A stretch of DNA of 64,000 bases, taken from Flavobacteriaceae bacterium UBA3356. GTDB taxonomy: Bacteria > Bacteroidota > Bacteroidia > Flavobacteriales > Flavobacteriaceae. Every line of letters begins with the position of its first letter. Within the stretch, counting starts at the first letter, position 1. The stretch covers positions 870,036 through 934,035 of the forward strand of contig DEQW01000001.1 in assembly GCA_002360635.1 (NCBI GenBank), given 5' to 3'. Under the pieces are notes generated by a model. It worked only from the letters and a program-made list of their open reading frames with translations. It had not been told where the DNA came from and made no database searches. This document shows, piece by piece, positions 1 through 8,186 of the stretch. A program made the position numbers and the translations under genes.

Positions 1-792
1 TGTAAATTCAGGGATGTGTTTTTTAATGCTTTCCGTAATTTCCTCAGGATTAAAACTTATCGCCGATAAATTGTAAGAGCTTTTTACTTTAATATCCTTT
101 TCATCTGCTTCCATAATGCCTACGGTTGCCCTAATGGCATCTTCCATATACATCATAGGCAAAGTGGTTTCAGCATTTAAAAAACAGATGTAGTTTTTGT
201 GTTTTAAGGCTTTATGGTAAATATCAACAGCATAATCGGTAGTGCCGCCACCAGGAAGGGTTTTGTAGCTAATTATACCAGGATAACGAATGCTTCGCAC
301 ATCGACCCCAAAGCGTTTGTTGTAATACTCGCACCAACGTTCGCCGGTTTGTTTACTTATTCCGTAAACGGTGGAGGGCTCCATCACAGTACGTTGTGGC
401 GTGTCCTGTTTTGGGGTTGTAGAACCAAAAACAGCAATACTGGAAGGCCAAAATACTTTGTCCACTTTACCTTCTTTGGCGAGGTTTAAAACGTTGAAAA
501 GTGAATTCATATTCAGGTTCCAAGCTTTCATAGGGAATTTTTCGCCAGTGGCCGAAAGCATTGCAGCCATTAAATACACATCGGTTATCTCATAATTAAT
601 CACTACGTCCTGCACGGCATCATAATCCATAGCGTCCAACACTTCAAAAGGGCCGCTTTCCATTAATTCGTCATTCCCTTCACGTATATCGCTGGCGACT
701 ACTTTATGAGAGCCAAATTTTTCACGTAGAAAGTTGGTCAATTCGGTTCCTATTTGCCCGCAAGCACCTATAATGAGAATTCTTTTTTTCAT
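1..792 (-). CDS. NAD-dependent L-threonine 3-dehydrogenase-like SDR (C-terminus cut by window edge)
   Basis: Reading the minus strand from the ATG at 792 gives 264 codons in frame to base 1, so the C-terminal end lies outside the window. The protein begins MKKRILIIGACGQIGTEL, a GxxGxxG Rossmann NAD-binding loop, followed by an acidic ASDIR segment that favours NAD. YGISKQTGE supplies the YxxxK catalytic pair of extended short-chain dehydrogenases. The overall pattern (VFGSTTPK, PGIISY, MMYMEDAIRA) resembles the epimerase-like L-threonine dehydrogenases known from flavobacteria, which oxidise threonine to 2-amino-3-ketobutyrate. A UDP-sugar epimerase is less likely but cannot be excluded without the C-terminus. 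It is divergently transcribed from the lipoprotein gene at 917, and a TATCTTTG box lies 31 bases upstream of the start. Confidence 0.8.
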   Translation of the reverse strand, partial: MKKRILIIGACGQIGTELTNFLREKFGSHKVVASDIREGNDELMESGPFEVLDAMDYDAVQDVVINYEITDVYLMAAMLSATGEKFPMKAWNLNMNSLFNVLNLAKEGKVDKVFWPSSIAVFGSTTPKQDTPQRTVMEPSTVYGISKQTGERWCEYYNKRFGVDVRSIRYPGIISYKTLPGGGTTDYAVDIYHKALKHKNYICFLNAETTLPMMYMEDAIRATVGIMEADEKDIKVKSSYNLSAISFNPEEITESIKKHIPEFT

Positions 793-822
793 AGTAGCAT
801 TTTTAATCTTATTCAAGAAGCG

Positions 823-830
823 CAAAGATA
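823..830 (-). promoter_or_regulatory. Bacteroidota -7 promoter box (TATCTTTG) for the threonine dehydrogenase-like gene
   Basis: The minus strand reads TATCTTTG, an exact match to the Bacteroidota sigma-factor consensus TAnnTTTG, about 31 bases before the ATG at 792. No clear -33 TTG is seen at the usual spacing. It faces away from a second exact box at 888-895, so the 125-base gap between the genes appears to hold two divergent promoters. Confidence 0.5.
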
Positions 831-887
831 CTCATTATACAAGGGACTTCTTTAACAGAAAACTAACTTAATTTTACAGATTAGCCT

Positions 888-895
888 TATCTTTG
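888..895 (+). promoter_or_regulatory. Bacteroidota -7 promoter box (TATCTTTG) for the lipoprotein at 917
   Basis: TATCTTTG matches the TAnnTTTG consensus exactly and ends 21 bases before the ATG at 917, leaving a very short leader. Its position also argues against starting translation at the TTG at 893, which lies inside the box. Confidence 0.55.
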
Positions 896-916
896 TCTGT
901 AATAGAGAATTGCAGA

Positions 917-1504
917 ATGAATCAATTTTTATCTTTTTTTTTAGTCGTTTCGGCTAGTATACTTTTAACTAACTGCGGAAACAAGGAAACACAAAACGAA
1001 GTAGAACAGGAAATAGAAGAAACGAACTCGCGCTACGGAAATAAAGAAATTTCTTTTCCTCAACTTTCCGAAAAAGTACGGACTTATACCAGCCAATGGG
1101 GAGCTTTTGAAGACTTTGAAGCCGAGGCAAAAGCCATTAATAACGCTACGATATCCGAATTGAAAAACCGCACCGAACGCTTAATGAATTTTACAGATTC
1201 TATTGCTAAAAAACTTCCTGATACCTTAGCTGTACAATCCATAGAATCTCGCGTTATGGTGGCGCAGACAAGAGCACACTTATTAGATCAATTAGTTCAT
1301 AGAAGTAGAATAGACTCTGTAAAACTTCAAACTTATATAGAAGAAATGAATGCAGCTACCAGTAATTTATTTGTTCAATTAAACGATAAGTTTAAAAAAG
1401 ATGCCATAGACCAACAACGCATTGATACCGAGAAAAAAGAAATTGAAGAACAAAAAAGAATGCGAGACTCCATATTTCAACAAGAAATTGAAGATAAAAA
1501 CTAA
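917..1504 (+). CDS. coiled-coil lipoprotein of unknown function
   Basis: I do not recognise the family. A longer reading frame opens at a TTG at 893, but that codon overlaps the promoter box and would put charged residues before the signal sequence. The ATG at 917 instead gives a normal lipoprotein signal peptide, with a hydrophobic run and a likely lipidated cysteine near residue 20 (LLTNC, followed by G). The mature part (about 175 residues) is rich in Glu, Lys, Gln and Asn and looks largely alpha-helical, with a strongly charged coiled-coil tail in the last 45 residues. It probably sits on a membrane facing the periplasm. The M13 peptidase gene follows 82 bases downstream on the same strand, but nothing in the sequence ties the two functionally. 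Confidence 0.75.
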   Translation: MNQFLSFFLVVSASILLTNCGNKETQNEVEQEIEETNSRYGNKEISFPQLSEKVRTYTSQWGAFEDFEAEAKAINNATISELKNRTERLMNFTDSIAKKLPDTLAVQSIESRVMVAQTRAHLLDQLVHRSRIDSVKLQTYIEEMNAATSNLFVQLNDKFKKDAIDQQRIDTEKKEIEEQKRMRDSIFQQEIEDKN

Positions 1505-1586
1505 CGATAATTGTAACAATATCAATTTTTTGATACTTATATAAATAACATAAACTTTAAAAAAGTACTAATTCAATAACCAAACA

Positions 1587-3656
1587 ATGAAAACAAGTAT
1601 GCTAAAATCTGTTTTTGCTGTGGCGGTACTTACTATAGCTGTAAGTGCATGTGACAACAAGGACAAAAAAATGGCTCAGGCCGAAAAAGAAGAGCGCGGG
1701 ATTATCCTTTCAAATATGGATACAACCGTTAATCCACAAACCGATTTTTACAACTACGTAAACGGAACATGGATGGAAAACACTGAAATTCCAGACGATC
1801 AGGTACGCTGGGGTGGTTTTGGTGTGCTAAGAAAAAAGACCGACCAGGATATGTTGTCCATTTTGGATAAAGCAAAAGAAAGCGACAAGTATGCCGAAGA
1901 TACAGACCAAGCCAAAGCATTAATGATCTTTGAATCAAAGTTGGATACTGTAGCTCGTGATGAAGCTGGTGTAACACCTTTACAACCTGCGTTAGATAAA
2001 ATTGCAAGCATTTCTTCTGTTGAAGACCTACAAAAGGTAATGACAGAAAACGCGACTATGGTAAGTCAGCCGTTTTTTGGTATCGCAGCATTTTCAAATC
2101 CAAGTAACAGTGCGATGAACGCTGCTTATCTTACACCTGGCGGATTGGGACTTCCAGATCGTGATTACTATACCAATACAGACCCTAAATCGGTTGAAAT
2201 ACGTGAAGAATATGTAAACCATATTACTCGTATGCTTCAATTTTTGGGCGATAGTGAAGAAGACGCTAGAAAACAAGCTGAAACCATTTTAGCTTTTGAA
2301 ACAAAACTGGCAGAACCAAGATTGGATAAAGTGGCGAGTCGTGATTTCAGAAACTTTAATAACCCACGTTCTATAGAGCAAGTACAGAAAATGATTCCAG
2401 CTATTTCTTGGGAAGAGGCTATTAAAGACCTTGGCGTGACTAAAGATGTTGATACATTAATTGTAATGCAACCTAAATATATGGATGTTGTTCAAAACAC
2501 CTTAAAATCGGGTAATGTTGATACTTGGAAAACTGTAATGCGTTGGGCAACACTAAACAACTCTGCGGGAATGCTTACTACTGAAATTGATAAAGCAAAC
2601 TGGGATTTTTACAGTAAATACCTTAACGGAAGCAAAAAACAAAAACCGGCGGACGAGAGAGCGTTAAGCACAGTAAATGGAACTGTTGGCGAAGCTGTTG
2701 GTAAATTGTATGTTGACGAAATGTTCCCGCCAGAAGCAAAGGAGAAAGCAGAATCTATGATTACAAATATCATAGCTGCTTATAAAGAGCGCATCAACAA
2801 ACTTGAATGGATGAGCGATAGCACTAAAACAAAAGCTATTGAAAAACTTGATAAGTTTACCGTTAAAATTGGATACCCAGATAAGTGGGAAGATTATTCG
2901 ACAATGGAAGTAAAGCCAGGCAACAGTTATTACGATAACATGATTGCTGTTGGAAAATGGAACTTGAAAGATAATTTAGATAAAATTGACGAGCCTGTAG
3001 ACCGTACAGAATGGGGTATGTCACCACAGACCGTGAATGCATACTTTAATCCATTTAACAATGAGATTGTTTTCCCAGCAGCTATTTTACAACCACCTTT
3101 CTACGATTATAAAGCAGATGAAGCTGTAAATTACGGTGGAATTGGAGCTGTAATTGGTCACGAGATTTCTCACGCATTTGATGATAGTGGTTCTCGCTTT
3201 GATGCCAATGGAAACTTAGTGAATTGGTGGACCGATAAAGATCTTGAAAACTTCACCGAAAGAGGAGATAAATTAGCTGAACAATACAGCAACATTGAAG
3301 TATTGGATAGCGTGTTCATTAACGGTAAGTTCACTTTAGGTGAAAATATTGGTGACCTTGGTGGTGTTTTAGGAGCATATGATGGCTTACAACGTTTTTA
3401 CGAAAAGAACGGACGTCCAGGAAAAATTGATGGGTTTACTCCAGAGCAGCGTTTCTTTATGAGTTGGGCAACTGTTTGGCGTACTAAACAACGCGACAAA
3501 TCATTGAGTGAGCAGGTTAAAACCGATTCACACTCACCAGGTCGTTACCGTGCAACACAGCCTCTACAAAACATAGATGCTTTTTACGAAGCGTTTAATA
3601 TTAAAGAAGGTGACGCTATGTGGTTAGCACCAGAAGACCGTGTACGGATTTGGTAA
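1587..3656 (+). CDS. M13 (neprilysin/PepO) family zinc metallopeptidase lipoprotein
   Basis: This 689-residue protein has a lipoprotein signal peptide (likely lipidated Cys22 in VSACDN) and full-length M13 architecture. The N-terminal M13 domain begins with a DFYNYVNGTW-type motif near residue 50, and the catalytic C-terminal domain holds the zinc motif HEISH at residues 525-529 and the third-ligand motif ENIGD at 586-590. An NAYFNP substrate-binding motif precedes the active site. M13 enzymes are endopeptidases that cleave short peptides; the lipoprotein signal places this one in the periplasm or on the outer membrane. The reading frame is complete and ends in front of a strong hairpin terminator. 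Family assignment is secure; the substrate is unknown. Confidence 0.93.
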   Translation: MKTSMLKSVFAVAVLTIAVSACDNKDKKMAQAEKEERGIILSNMDTTVNPQTDFYNYVNGTWMENTEIPDDQVRWGGFGVLRKKTDQDMLSILDKAKESDKYAEDTDQAKALMIFESKLDTVARDEAGVTPLQPALDKIASISSVEDLQKVMTENATMVSQPFFGIAAFSNPSNSAMNAAYLTPGGLGLPDRDYYTNTDPKSVEIREEYVNHITRMLQFLGDSEEDARKQAETILAFETKLAEPRLDKVASRDFRNFNNPRSIEQVQKMIPAISWEEAIKDLGVTKDVDTLIVMQPKYMDVVQNTLKSGNVDTWKTVMRWATLNNSAGMLTTEIDKANWDFYSKYLNGSKKQKPADERALSTVNGTVGEAVGKLYVDEMFPPEAKEKAESMITNIIAAYKERINKLEWMSDSTKTKAIEKLDKFTVKIGYPDKWEDYSTMEVKPGNSYYDNMIAVGKWNLKDNLDKIDEPVDRTEWGMSPQTVNAYFNPFNNEIVFPAAILQPPFYDYKADEAVNYGGIGAVIGHEISHAFDDSGSRFDANGNLVNWWTDKDLENFTERGDKLAEQYSNIEVLDSVFINGKFTLGENIGDLGGVLGAYDGLQRFYEKNGRPGKIDGFTPEQRFFMSWATVWRTKQRDKSLSEQVKTDSHSPGRYRATQPLQNIDAFYEAFNIKEGDAMWLAPEDRVRIW

Positions 3657-3680
3657 TTTCCACCTCATAAAACAATAATA

Positions 3681-3706
3681 AAAAAGAGCCTTTCGAGGCT
3701 CTTTTT
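3681..3706. terminator. bidirectional rho-independent terminator
   Basis: An 11-bp perfect stem (AAAAAGAGCCT pairing with AGGCTCTTTTT) closes a TTCG tetraloop and has T-runs on both strands. It lies between the convergent M13 peptidase gene and the DMT permease gene and can serve both. Confidence 0.88.
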
Positions 3707-3755
3707 GTTTTTTATAAAGCTAGTAAAGTATTTAGCGAAAACAACTTCACAATAT

Positions 3756-4652
3756 TTATATTTTTCTTCTTCTAGGCTTTCTTGAGGACAAATACACGCC
3801 TAAAAAGATTAATGCTGCTGCAAGGATTCGCAAAGGTGTAAGGGTGTCGGCACCTACCAAAACAGCAAATAAGACTGCTAAAACAGGTTGTAGGTAAATA
3901 AAAGCCCCTATGGTTGATGGGCTAAGTTGTTTTAATGCGTAAATGTTGAACAAATACGTTAAAAAAGTTGTGCCGACTACGACAAAAGCCAATTTCCAAA
4001 TGGCATCGAATGGTAAGTTAAACCAATCAACTGCAACAAATTCTGAATAACCAATAGGTAAGTTTATTACAATGGCAAACAGAAAAAATAGTTTCATAAG
4101 GGTGATGGAGCTATATTTTGCAACCAAAGGTTTTACGATAATCAGGTAGATAGAATACGAGGTAGCGTTGATGATAAACAACAAATTGCCCAATGGAATA
4201 TTAGGAGCGTTCGGTTGAATTTTCAGTCCGAATAAGATTAATACTAAGGCTCCAGCCAAACCAATACCAATCCCTATAGATTTTCGAAGTGTAATTTGTT
4301 CTTTCAAAAAAACAGCCGAAAGAATAAGCAATAAAACCGGCGAAACAGTAATTACAACCGAACTGTTTATTGGCGTGGATAAACTTAGCCCTTTAAAAAA
4401 CATAAGCATATTAATGACCATACCAAAACAGGCACAAGCTATAATGCGGGGCCAATCCTTCTTGTCAATTTTTTCCGAAGGGTAAAAAATGCTTATTAAC
4501 CAAAAAAGAATAGCCGCACCGCCAACGCGCAATACAATAAACCCATAGGGTTCAATAATATTGGGCATTAAGCCTTTTGCAATGGTATGGTTCAATCCAT
4601 AAATAGCACTAGCAGCCGTAGCTGCTATTAAGGCTAACACACGGCTGCTCAT
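3756..4652 (-). CDS. EamA/DMT-family permease
   Basis: This 298-residue, very hydrophobic protein has about ten predicted membrane helices arranged as two EamA repeats (roughly residues 5-140 and 150-290). That is the normal size and layout of drug/metabolite transporter permeases of the inner membrane. The first repeat has the typical WxxxxxxAK-like start (AIYGLNHTIAKGL), and the tail is positively charged (SSRKPRRRKI). Members export or import amino acids, nucleobases or other small metabolites; the substrate cannot be read from sequence. Its start overlaps the stop of the ArsC/Spx-like gene by four bases (ATGA), so the two are co-transcribed and translationally coupled. Confidence 0.88.
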   Translation of the reverse strand: MSSRVLALIAATAASAIYGLNHTIAKGLMPNIIEPYGFIVLRVGGAAILFWLISIFYPSEKIDKKDWPRIIACACFGMVINMLMFFKGLSLSTPINSSVVITVSPVLLLILSAVFLKEQITLRKSIGIGIGLAGALVLILFGLKIQPNAPNIPLGNLLFIINATSYSIYLIIVKPLVAKYSSITLMKLFFLFAIVINLPIGYSEFVAVDWFNLPFDAIWKLAFVVVGTTFLTYLFNIYALKQLSPSTIGAFIYLQPVLAVLFAVLVGADTLTPLRILAAALIFLGVYLSSRKPRRRKI

Positions 4653-5008
4653 GTGTTGTTGTGGATTGAGTTTTTAGCGGCTTCAACTGTTTTTTTACTG
4701 TTTCCAATAAAAATTTCGTCATTATTTACAATAACGGGACGTTTTAAAAATGTATAATGCTCTAACAGCAAGTTTTTAAAATCTTCTTCAAGCAACTTTT
4801 CATCTTTTAAATTACGTTTTTTATACAATTGCGCACGTTTGCTAAACAAATCCTCATAGGAACCTGCTAAGTTATATAGCTCTTCCAGTTCATCCTTTGT
4901 AATACCTTGTGCTTTTATATCTTGAAGCTGAAAAGATTGTGGAATTTCAATTTCTTTCATAATACGTTTGCACGTATCGCAACTACTTAAATAATATACT
5001 TTTTTCAT
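4649..5008 (-). CDS. ArsC/Spx-family thioredoxin-fold protein
   Basis: The 119-residue protein starts MKKVYYLSSCDTCKR, with a CxxC at residues 10 and 13, and continues with the ArsC-family pattern (a KRPVIV segment near residue 90 and a short C-terminal helix). The length matches the ArsC/Spx/YffB group, which includes arsenate reductases and the RNA-polymerase-binding regulator Spx. The CxxC resembles Spx and MgsR proteins more than classic ArsC. With no arsenic genes nearby, I would not call it an arsenate reductase. It overlaps the downstream permease gene by four bases and lies 15 bases downstream of the DUF3298 lipoprotein gene. Confidence 0.85.
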   Translation of the reverse strand: MKKVYYLSSCDTCKRIMKEIEIPQSFQLQDIKAQGITKDELEELYNLAGSYEDLFSKRAQLYKKRNLKDEKLLEEDFKNLLLEHYTFLKRPVIVNNDEIFIGNSKKTVEAAKNSIHNNT

Positions 5009-5023
5009 ACTATCGGTGTGTTT

Positions 5024-5785
5024 TTATTCAACCGAAAAGGCTAAAAACTCTTTGGCTTTTTCTATCGGTAATTTCAATTCAATAGGCCCATCGGCGTAAC
5101 TAGCAATGTCGTATTGGTTATAGATTATTATAATGTCGTTTTTAGTAAAACCAATGGTTTCAGGAAGGTAAAATGTATCATTTTCAAACCAAAAACCTGT
5201 TGAATTTATTGATTCTTCTTCTGAAATATTATGTTGTTTCCTAAATTCCTTTTCAGCAAAACTTTCAAAGTCGTTAACATTAGTAAACAAGTCATTCTGT
5301 TGGAGCAATTCGCCTGTTTTAGGGTCGAAATTAGCGAAAGTTGTACTTCCGTAACCGTGGGCACCACCCGTGAACTTATATTGTTGTAATTCAACCGAAA
5401 GAATTTCTGGAGTGTTTAAACTTTTACGTACGTTGATTTCAGCAAAATATGCTGCTGCCATATCAGGAAATTCGGCACTGTGTTTTCGGTAGGTTTTTAT
5501 AAAATTTGATGAAGCTTCATCAATACTATTAGTTTCAACAGGCTTTTCACCTATTTGAAGAGAAGAAACAATGAATTTTTTAAGCTCAGCATTAATTACA
5601 GTTGAAACAGATTCTTCCCCAGAAACAGTAAAGTAATTAATAGTGATTTCCGGGCAACTTACTGTTTTACAGATAGGTAGTTCTTTTTCAGAAAAGTTTT
5701 CAGAAGAAAAAGAAAGTGATTGTTCTTTTTTACAACCAATGATCGAAACAATGCAAATAAAAAGAACTAGTAGTTTACTGTACAT
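5024..5785 (-). CDS. DUF4163/DUF3298 domain lipoprotein
   Basis: This 253-residue protein has a lipoprotein signal peptide with a likely lipidated cysteine at residue 18 (IIGCKK). Its body matches the DUF4163 plus DUF3298 pair found in RsiV-like and PdaC-like proteins; the diagnostic stretch is GGAHGYGSTTFANFD, followed by the TGELLQQNDLF segment. RsiV uses this fold to bind lysozyme, but many Bacteroidota members are uncharacterised envelope lipoproteins. It is the first gene of a minus-strand run with the ArsC/Spx-like protein and the DMT permease. A TAnnTTTG promoter box lies at 5841-5848. Confidence 0.83.
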   Translation of the reverse strand: MYSKLLVLFICIVSIIGCKKEQSLSFSSENFSEKELPICKTVSCPEITINYFTVSGEESVSTVINAELKKFIVSSLQIGEKPVETNSIDEASSNFIKTYRKHSAEFPDMAAAYFAEINVRKSLNTPEILSVELQQYKFTGGAHGYGSTTFANFDPKTGELLQQNDLFTNVNDFESFAEKEFRKQHNISEEESINSTGFWFENDTFYLPETIGFTKNDIIIIYNQYDIASYADGPIELKLPIEKAKEFLAFSVE

Positions 5786-5840
5786 ATGTAAAAAATTAAA
5801 GGGTTTATCTTTCCAATGGGAAACAGTTATCTTTATGTTT

Positions 5841-5848
5841 CAAAAGTA
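5841..5848 (-). promoter_or_regulatory. -7 promoter box (TACTTTTG) for the DUF3298 lipoprotein operon
   Basis: The minus strand reads TACTTTTG, matching TAnnTTTG, about 55 bases before the ATG at 5785 in the divergent gap with the cystathionine gamma-synthase gene. A paired -33 element was not clear. Confidence 0.4.
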
Positions 5849-5918
5849 CTAAGATTAGAAAGAGCGACTGCAAAAATTATATTAAAAGGCTTAAAAGCAT
5901 ATAAGAGAGATGAAGAAT

Positions 5919-7061
5919 ATGAAATTTAACACGAAAGCTATTCACGGGGGTCAAGAGAATATAGATCCTGCTTATGGATCGGTCATGCCTCCTATTTACC
6001 AAACAACTACCTACTCACAGAGTACTCCAGGAGGACACAAAGGATTTGAGTATTCGCGAAGTGGAAATCCAACCCGAAGTGCTTTGGAACGTGCTATTGC
6101 CAGTATAGAAAATGGAAATTACGGGATGGCTTTTGGAAGCGGCCTTGCCGCAATAGATGCAATTATCAAACTTTTAAAATCGGGCGATGAAGTAATTTCT
6201 ACCAATGACCTTTACGGGGGGACATACCGTTTATTTACCTCAATTTTTGAAGATTTTGGAATTAAATTTCGTTTTATTGGAATGCAAAATGCCGATAAAA
6301 TTGACGAGTACGTTACCGATAAAACAAAATTGATTTGGGTGGAAACGCCAACCAACCCTATGATGAACATTATTGATATAAAAAAAGCGGCAGCTATTGC
6401 TAAAAAAAACAATGTTTTGCTGGCTGTGGACAATACATTTGCAACGGCCTATTTACAGCGGCCATTAGATTTAGGAGCCGATATTGTTATGCACAGCGCC
6501 ACTAAATATTTGGGTGGTCACAGCGATGTGGTTATGGGAACATTGGCGGTTAAAGATAAAGAATTAGCAGACAAACTGTATTTTGTGCAAAAAGCTAGTG
6601 GTGGTATTGCTGGGCCACAAGATAGTTTTTTGGTGCTACGCGGGTTAAAAACGTTGCACGTGCGCATGCAACGTCATTGTGAAAATGGAAAAAAAGTAGC
6701 TGAATACCTTTCCACTCATCCTAAAATTGAAAAAGTATATTGGCCAGGATTTAAAGACCATCCTAATTATGATATTGCAAAAGAACAGATGGACAATTTT
6801 GGAGGTATGCTTTCTTTCACAACAAAAGGAAATAGTTACGATGAAGCCATTAAAATAGTGGAAAACCTGAAAGTATTTACCTTAGCCGAAAGTTTGGGAG
6901 GAGTAGAAAGTTTAGCAGGACATCCAGCAAGTATGACACACGCAAGTATCCCTAAGGAAGATCGTGAAAAAACAGGTGTTGTAGATTCGTTAATTCGTTT
7001 AAGTGTTGGTATTGAAGATGCAGACGATTTGATTGCCGATCTAAAACAAGCGATAGGATAA
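5919..7061 (+). CDS. metB: cystathionine gamma-synthase-type PLP enzyme
   Basis: The protein (380 residues from this start) is a full-length Cys/Met-metabolism PLP enzyme. It shows the N-terminal TKAIHGGQ motif, YSRSGNPTR, the FGSGLAAI phosphate-binding segment, and the lysine that binds PLP in SATKYLGGHSD (about residue 196). I chose the ATG at 5919 because relatives begin MKFNTKAIHGG; an ATG three codons upstream (5910) is also possible. These enzymes either join an activated homoserine to cysteine (gamma-synthase) or cleave cystathionine (gamma-lyase), and sequence alone does not settle which. The Bacteroidota type usually carries the gamma-synthase label. It stands alone between a divergent lipoprotein gene and a terminator, with no other sulfur amino acid genes in the window. 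Confidence 0.88.
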   Translation: MKFNTKAIHGGQENIDPAYGSVMPPIYQTTTYSQSTPGGHKGFEYSRSGNPTRSALERAIASIENGNYGMAFGSGLAAIDAIIKLLKSGDEVISTNDLYGGTYRLFTSIFEDFGIKFRFIGMQNADKIDEYVTDKTKLIWVETPTNPMMNIIDIKKAAAIAKKNNVLLAVDNTFATAYLQRPLDLGADIVMHSATKYLGGHSDVVMGTLAVKDKELADKLYFVQKASGGIAGPQDSFLVLRGLKTLHVRMQRHCENGKKVAEYLSTHPKIEKVYWPGFKDHPNYDIAKEQMDNFGGMLSFTTKGNSYDEAIKIVENLKVFTLAESLGGVESLAGHPASMTHASIPKEDREKTGVVDSLIRLSVGIEDADDLIADLKQAIG

Positions 7062-7087
7062 TGAAATCTTGCACGTATTATATAAAA

Positions 7088-7111
7088 AAAGCTCGAAAGA
7101 TTCCGAGCTTT
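7088..7111. terminator. hairpin terminator between convergent genes
   Basis: An 8-bp stem (AAAGCTCG pairing with CGAGCTTT) with an 8-base loop is followed by a T-rich stretch. On the minus strand the A-run at its left becomes a strong U-tract, so it probably ends both metB and the envelope protein gene at 7135. Confidence 0.75.
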
Positions 7112-7134
7112 AAATTTTTAGTTTGTTTCGTTTT

Positions 7135-7935
7135 TTAATCTAGGTAATAAATGTACCCAATATTTAACCAATAAATCCAATCGTTAGATTTATTTTCAGG
7201 AACGGGTCTCACTTCGTTTTGATCGATTCCAGGGTTTAAACCATCTACCCAATCACTAAAATAGTATTGCCAACGGCTGTCAAGCATAAGGTCGCTTAAC
7301 GGAGTAAGTTTATAGCGAATACCAATACTACCTACCATAGAAAATGTGGAGGCAGCTTCTTGCTGAAAAGCGTTGATATATTTTACTGGAGTAGAAACAG
7401 GATCGTTTAAAGGACCTCTGCTCGATGAAACTTCAGGATTAAAATTAACATAGTGCACACCCAAGCTTACAAAAGGGGCAATTTTATACCCTCCGGCAGC
7501 AAAATCACGAATGCTCAACGGAAAATATTCCAGTTGCGAACCTATATCGAAAACTGTGGTAGAGCCATTCATAGCCCGTAGTTTTTGAGCAAATTCTGAA
7601 TTATCATCAGGATCTACCCATCTGCCCAAATGCTCAAGATTTGTTTTGTGGTAATCTATTTCGTTACGTATTTTAAAGTGATCGTTAAAATACGTGTCTC
7701 GTGTATAACAGTTACAATCTGCCCTGTAAGAAAAGTTAATGTAATGGATCAAACCTACACCAAAACCCACGTTACCAACATTGGTCTCAAAATCGTTTCG
7801 TTGTCCATAGTCTGAATAAAATGTAACAGGGCCGGTAATTACTCCTATCTCGTGAGAGAAGCCGAATTGGCTATAAATTTCCTGTTTTGCGGAAACTAAA
7901 AGTAAAAATACCAACAGCAGGTTTCTGGTATTCAT
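7135..7935 (-). CDS. exported envelope protein, THC0290_0291-like (probable outer-membrane beta-barrel)
   Basis: This 266-residue protein has a Sec signal peptide (about residues 1-22, ending near YSQFG). It continues as alternating hydrophobic strands rich in Tyr, Phe, Gly and Asp and ends in a strand (WLNIGYIYYLD), the general look of a small outer-membrane barrel. The opening of the mature protein (HEIGVITGPVTFYSDYG) resembles the flavobacterial family labelled THC0290_0291, which I recall lying beside glutamate dehydrogenase genes; here too gdhA is the divergent neighbour. That family match is from memory and should be checked. Two cysteines near residue 75 (CNC) are unusual for a barrel. 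Function unknown. Confidence 0.7.
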   Translation of the reverse strand: MNTRNLLLVFLLLVSAKQEIYSQFGFSHEIGVITGPVTFYSDYGQRNDFETNVGNVGFGVGLIHYINFSYRADCNCYTRDTYFNDHFKIRNEIDYHKTNLEHLGRWVDPDDNSEFAQKLRAMNGSTTVFDIGSQLEYFPLSIRDFAAGGYKIAPFVSLGVHYVNFNPEVSSSRGPLNDPVSTPVKYINAFQQEAASTFSMVGSIGIRYKLTPLSDLMLDSRWQYYFSDWVDGLNPGIDQNEVRPVPENKSNDWIYWLNIGYIYYLD

Positions 7936-7963
7936 TGTCGATTGGGTTTAGTTTGAATCGTAA

Positions 7964-7971
7964 CAAATATA
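7964..7971 (-). promoter_or_regulatory. -7 promoter box (TATATTTG) for the envelope protein gene at 7135
   Basis: The minus strand reads TATATTTG about 29 bases before the ATG at 7935, matching TAnnTTTG. The surrounding AT-richness lowers confidence. Confidence 0.4.
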
Positions 7972-8053
7972 TAAAAACATATCTAACAGTGAAATATATT
8001 GAAGATATTTAGCTTATTTGTAAAAAATTAACGTCCTTTTTTTTTATAACGGT

Positions 8054-8061
8054 TATATTTG
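8054..8061 (+). promoter_or_regulatory. -7 promoter box (TATATTTG) for gdhA
   Basis: TATATTTG matches the consensus and would give a long leader of about 120 bases before the ATG at 8187. That leader holds a 9-bp inverted repeat: TATTTCAGA at 8093-8101 pairs with TCTGAAATA at 8145-8153. The arms are 43 bases apart, so it may be chance or a regulatory site. Confidence 0.45.
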
Positions 8062-8142
8062 CATTTTAATAACGCAAACAAATAATTTAAAGTATTTCAG
8101 AGTTAAACAAACTATTTGCAAAGCACTACAAATCACTTTATT

Positions 8143-8158
8143 ATTCTGAAATATTTTT
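8143..8158 (+). repeat. direct repeat copy 1 (upstream of gdhA)
   Basis: ATTCTGAAATATTTTT at 8143-8158 recurs exactly at 9530-9545, immediately after the gdhA stop codon. The function is unknown; it contains the recurrent TTCTGAA word found throughout the window. Confidence 0.6.
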
Positions 8159-8186
8159 ACCATAAACAATAAAAACCCTCTCTACA

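Noticed and set aside
214..489. Plus-strand open frame opposite the threonine dehydrogenase-like gene
   Set aside because: It lies within a well-conserved minus-strand coding region, has no recognisable domain or promoter, and has a composition typical of an antisense shadow.
893..916. TTG start eight codons upstream of the lipoprotein ATG
   Set aside because: It overlaps the promoter box and puts polar residues before the signal peptide.
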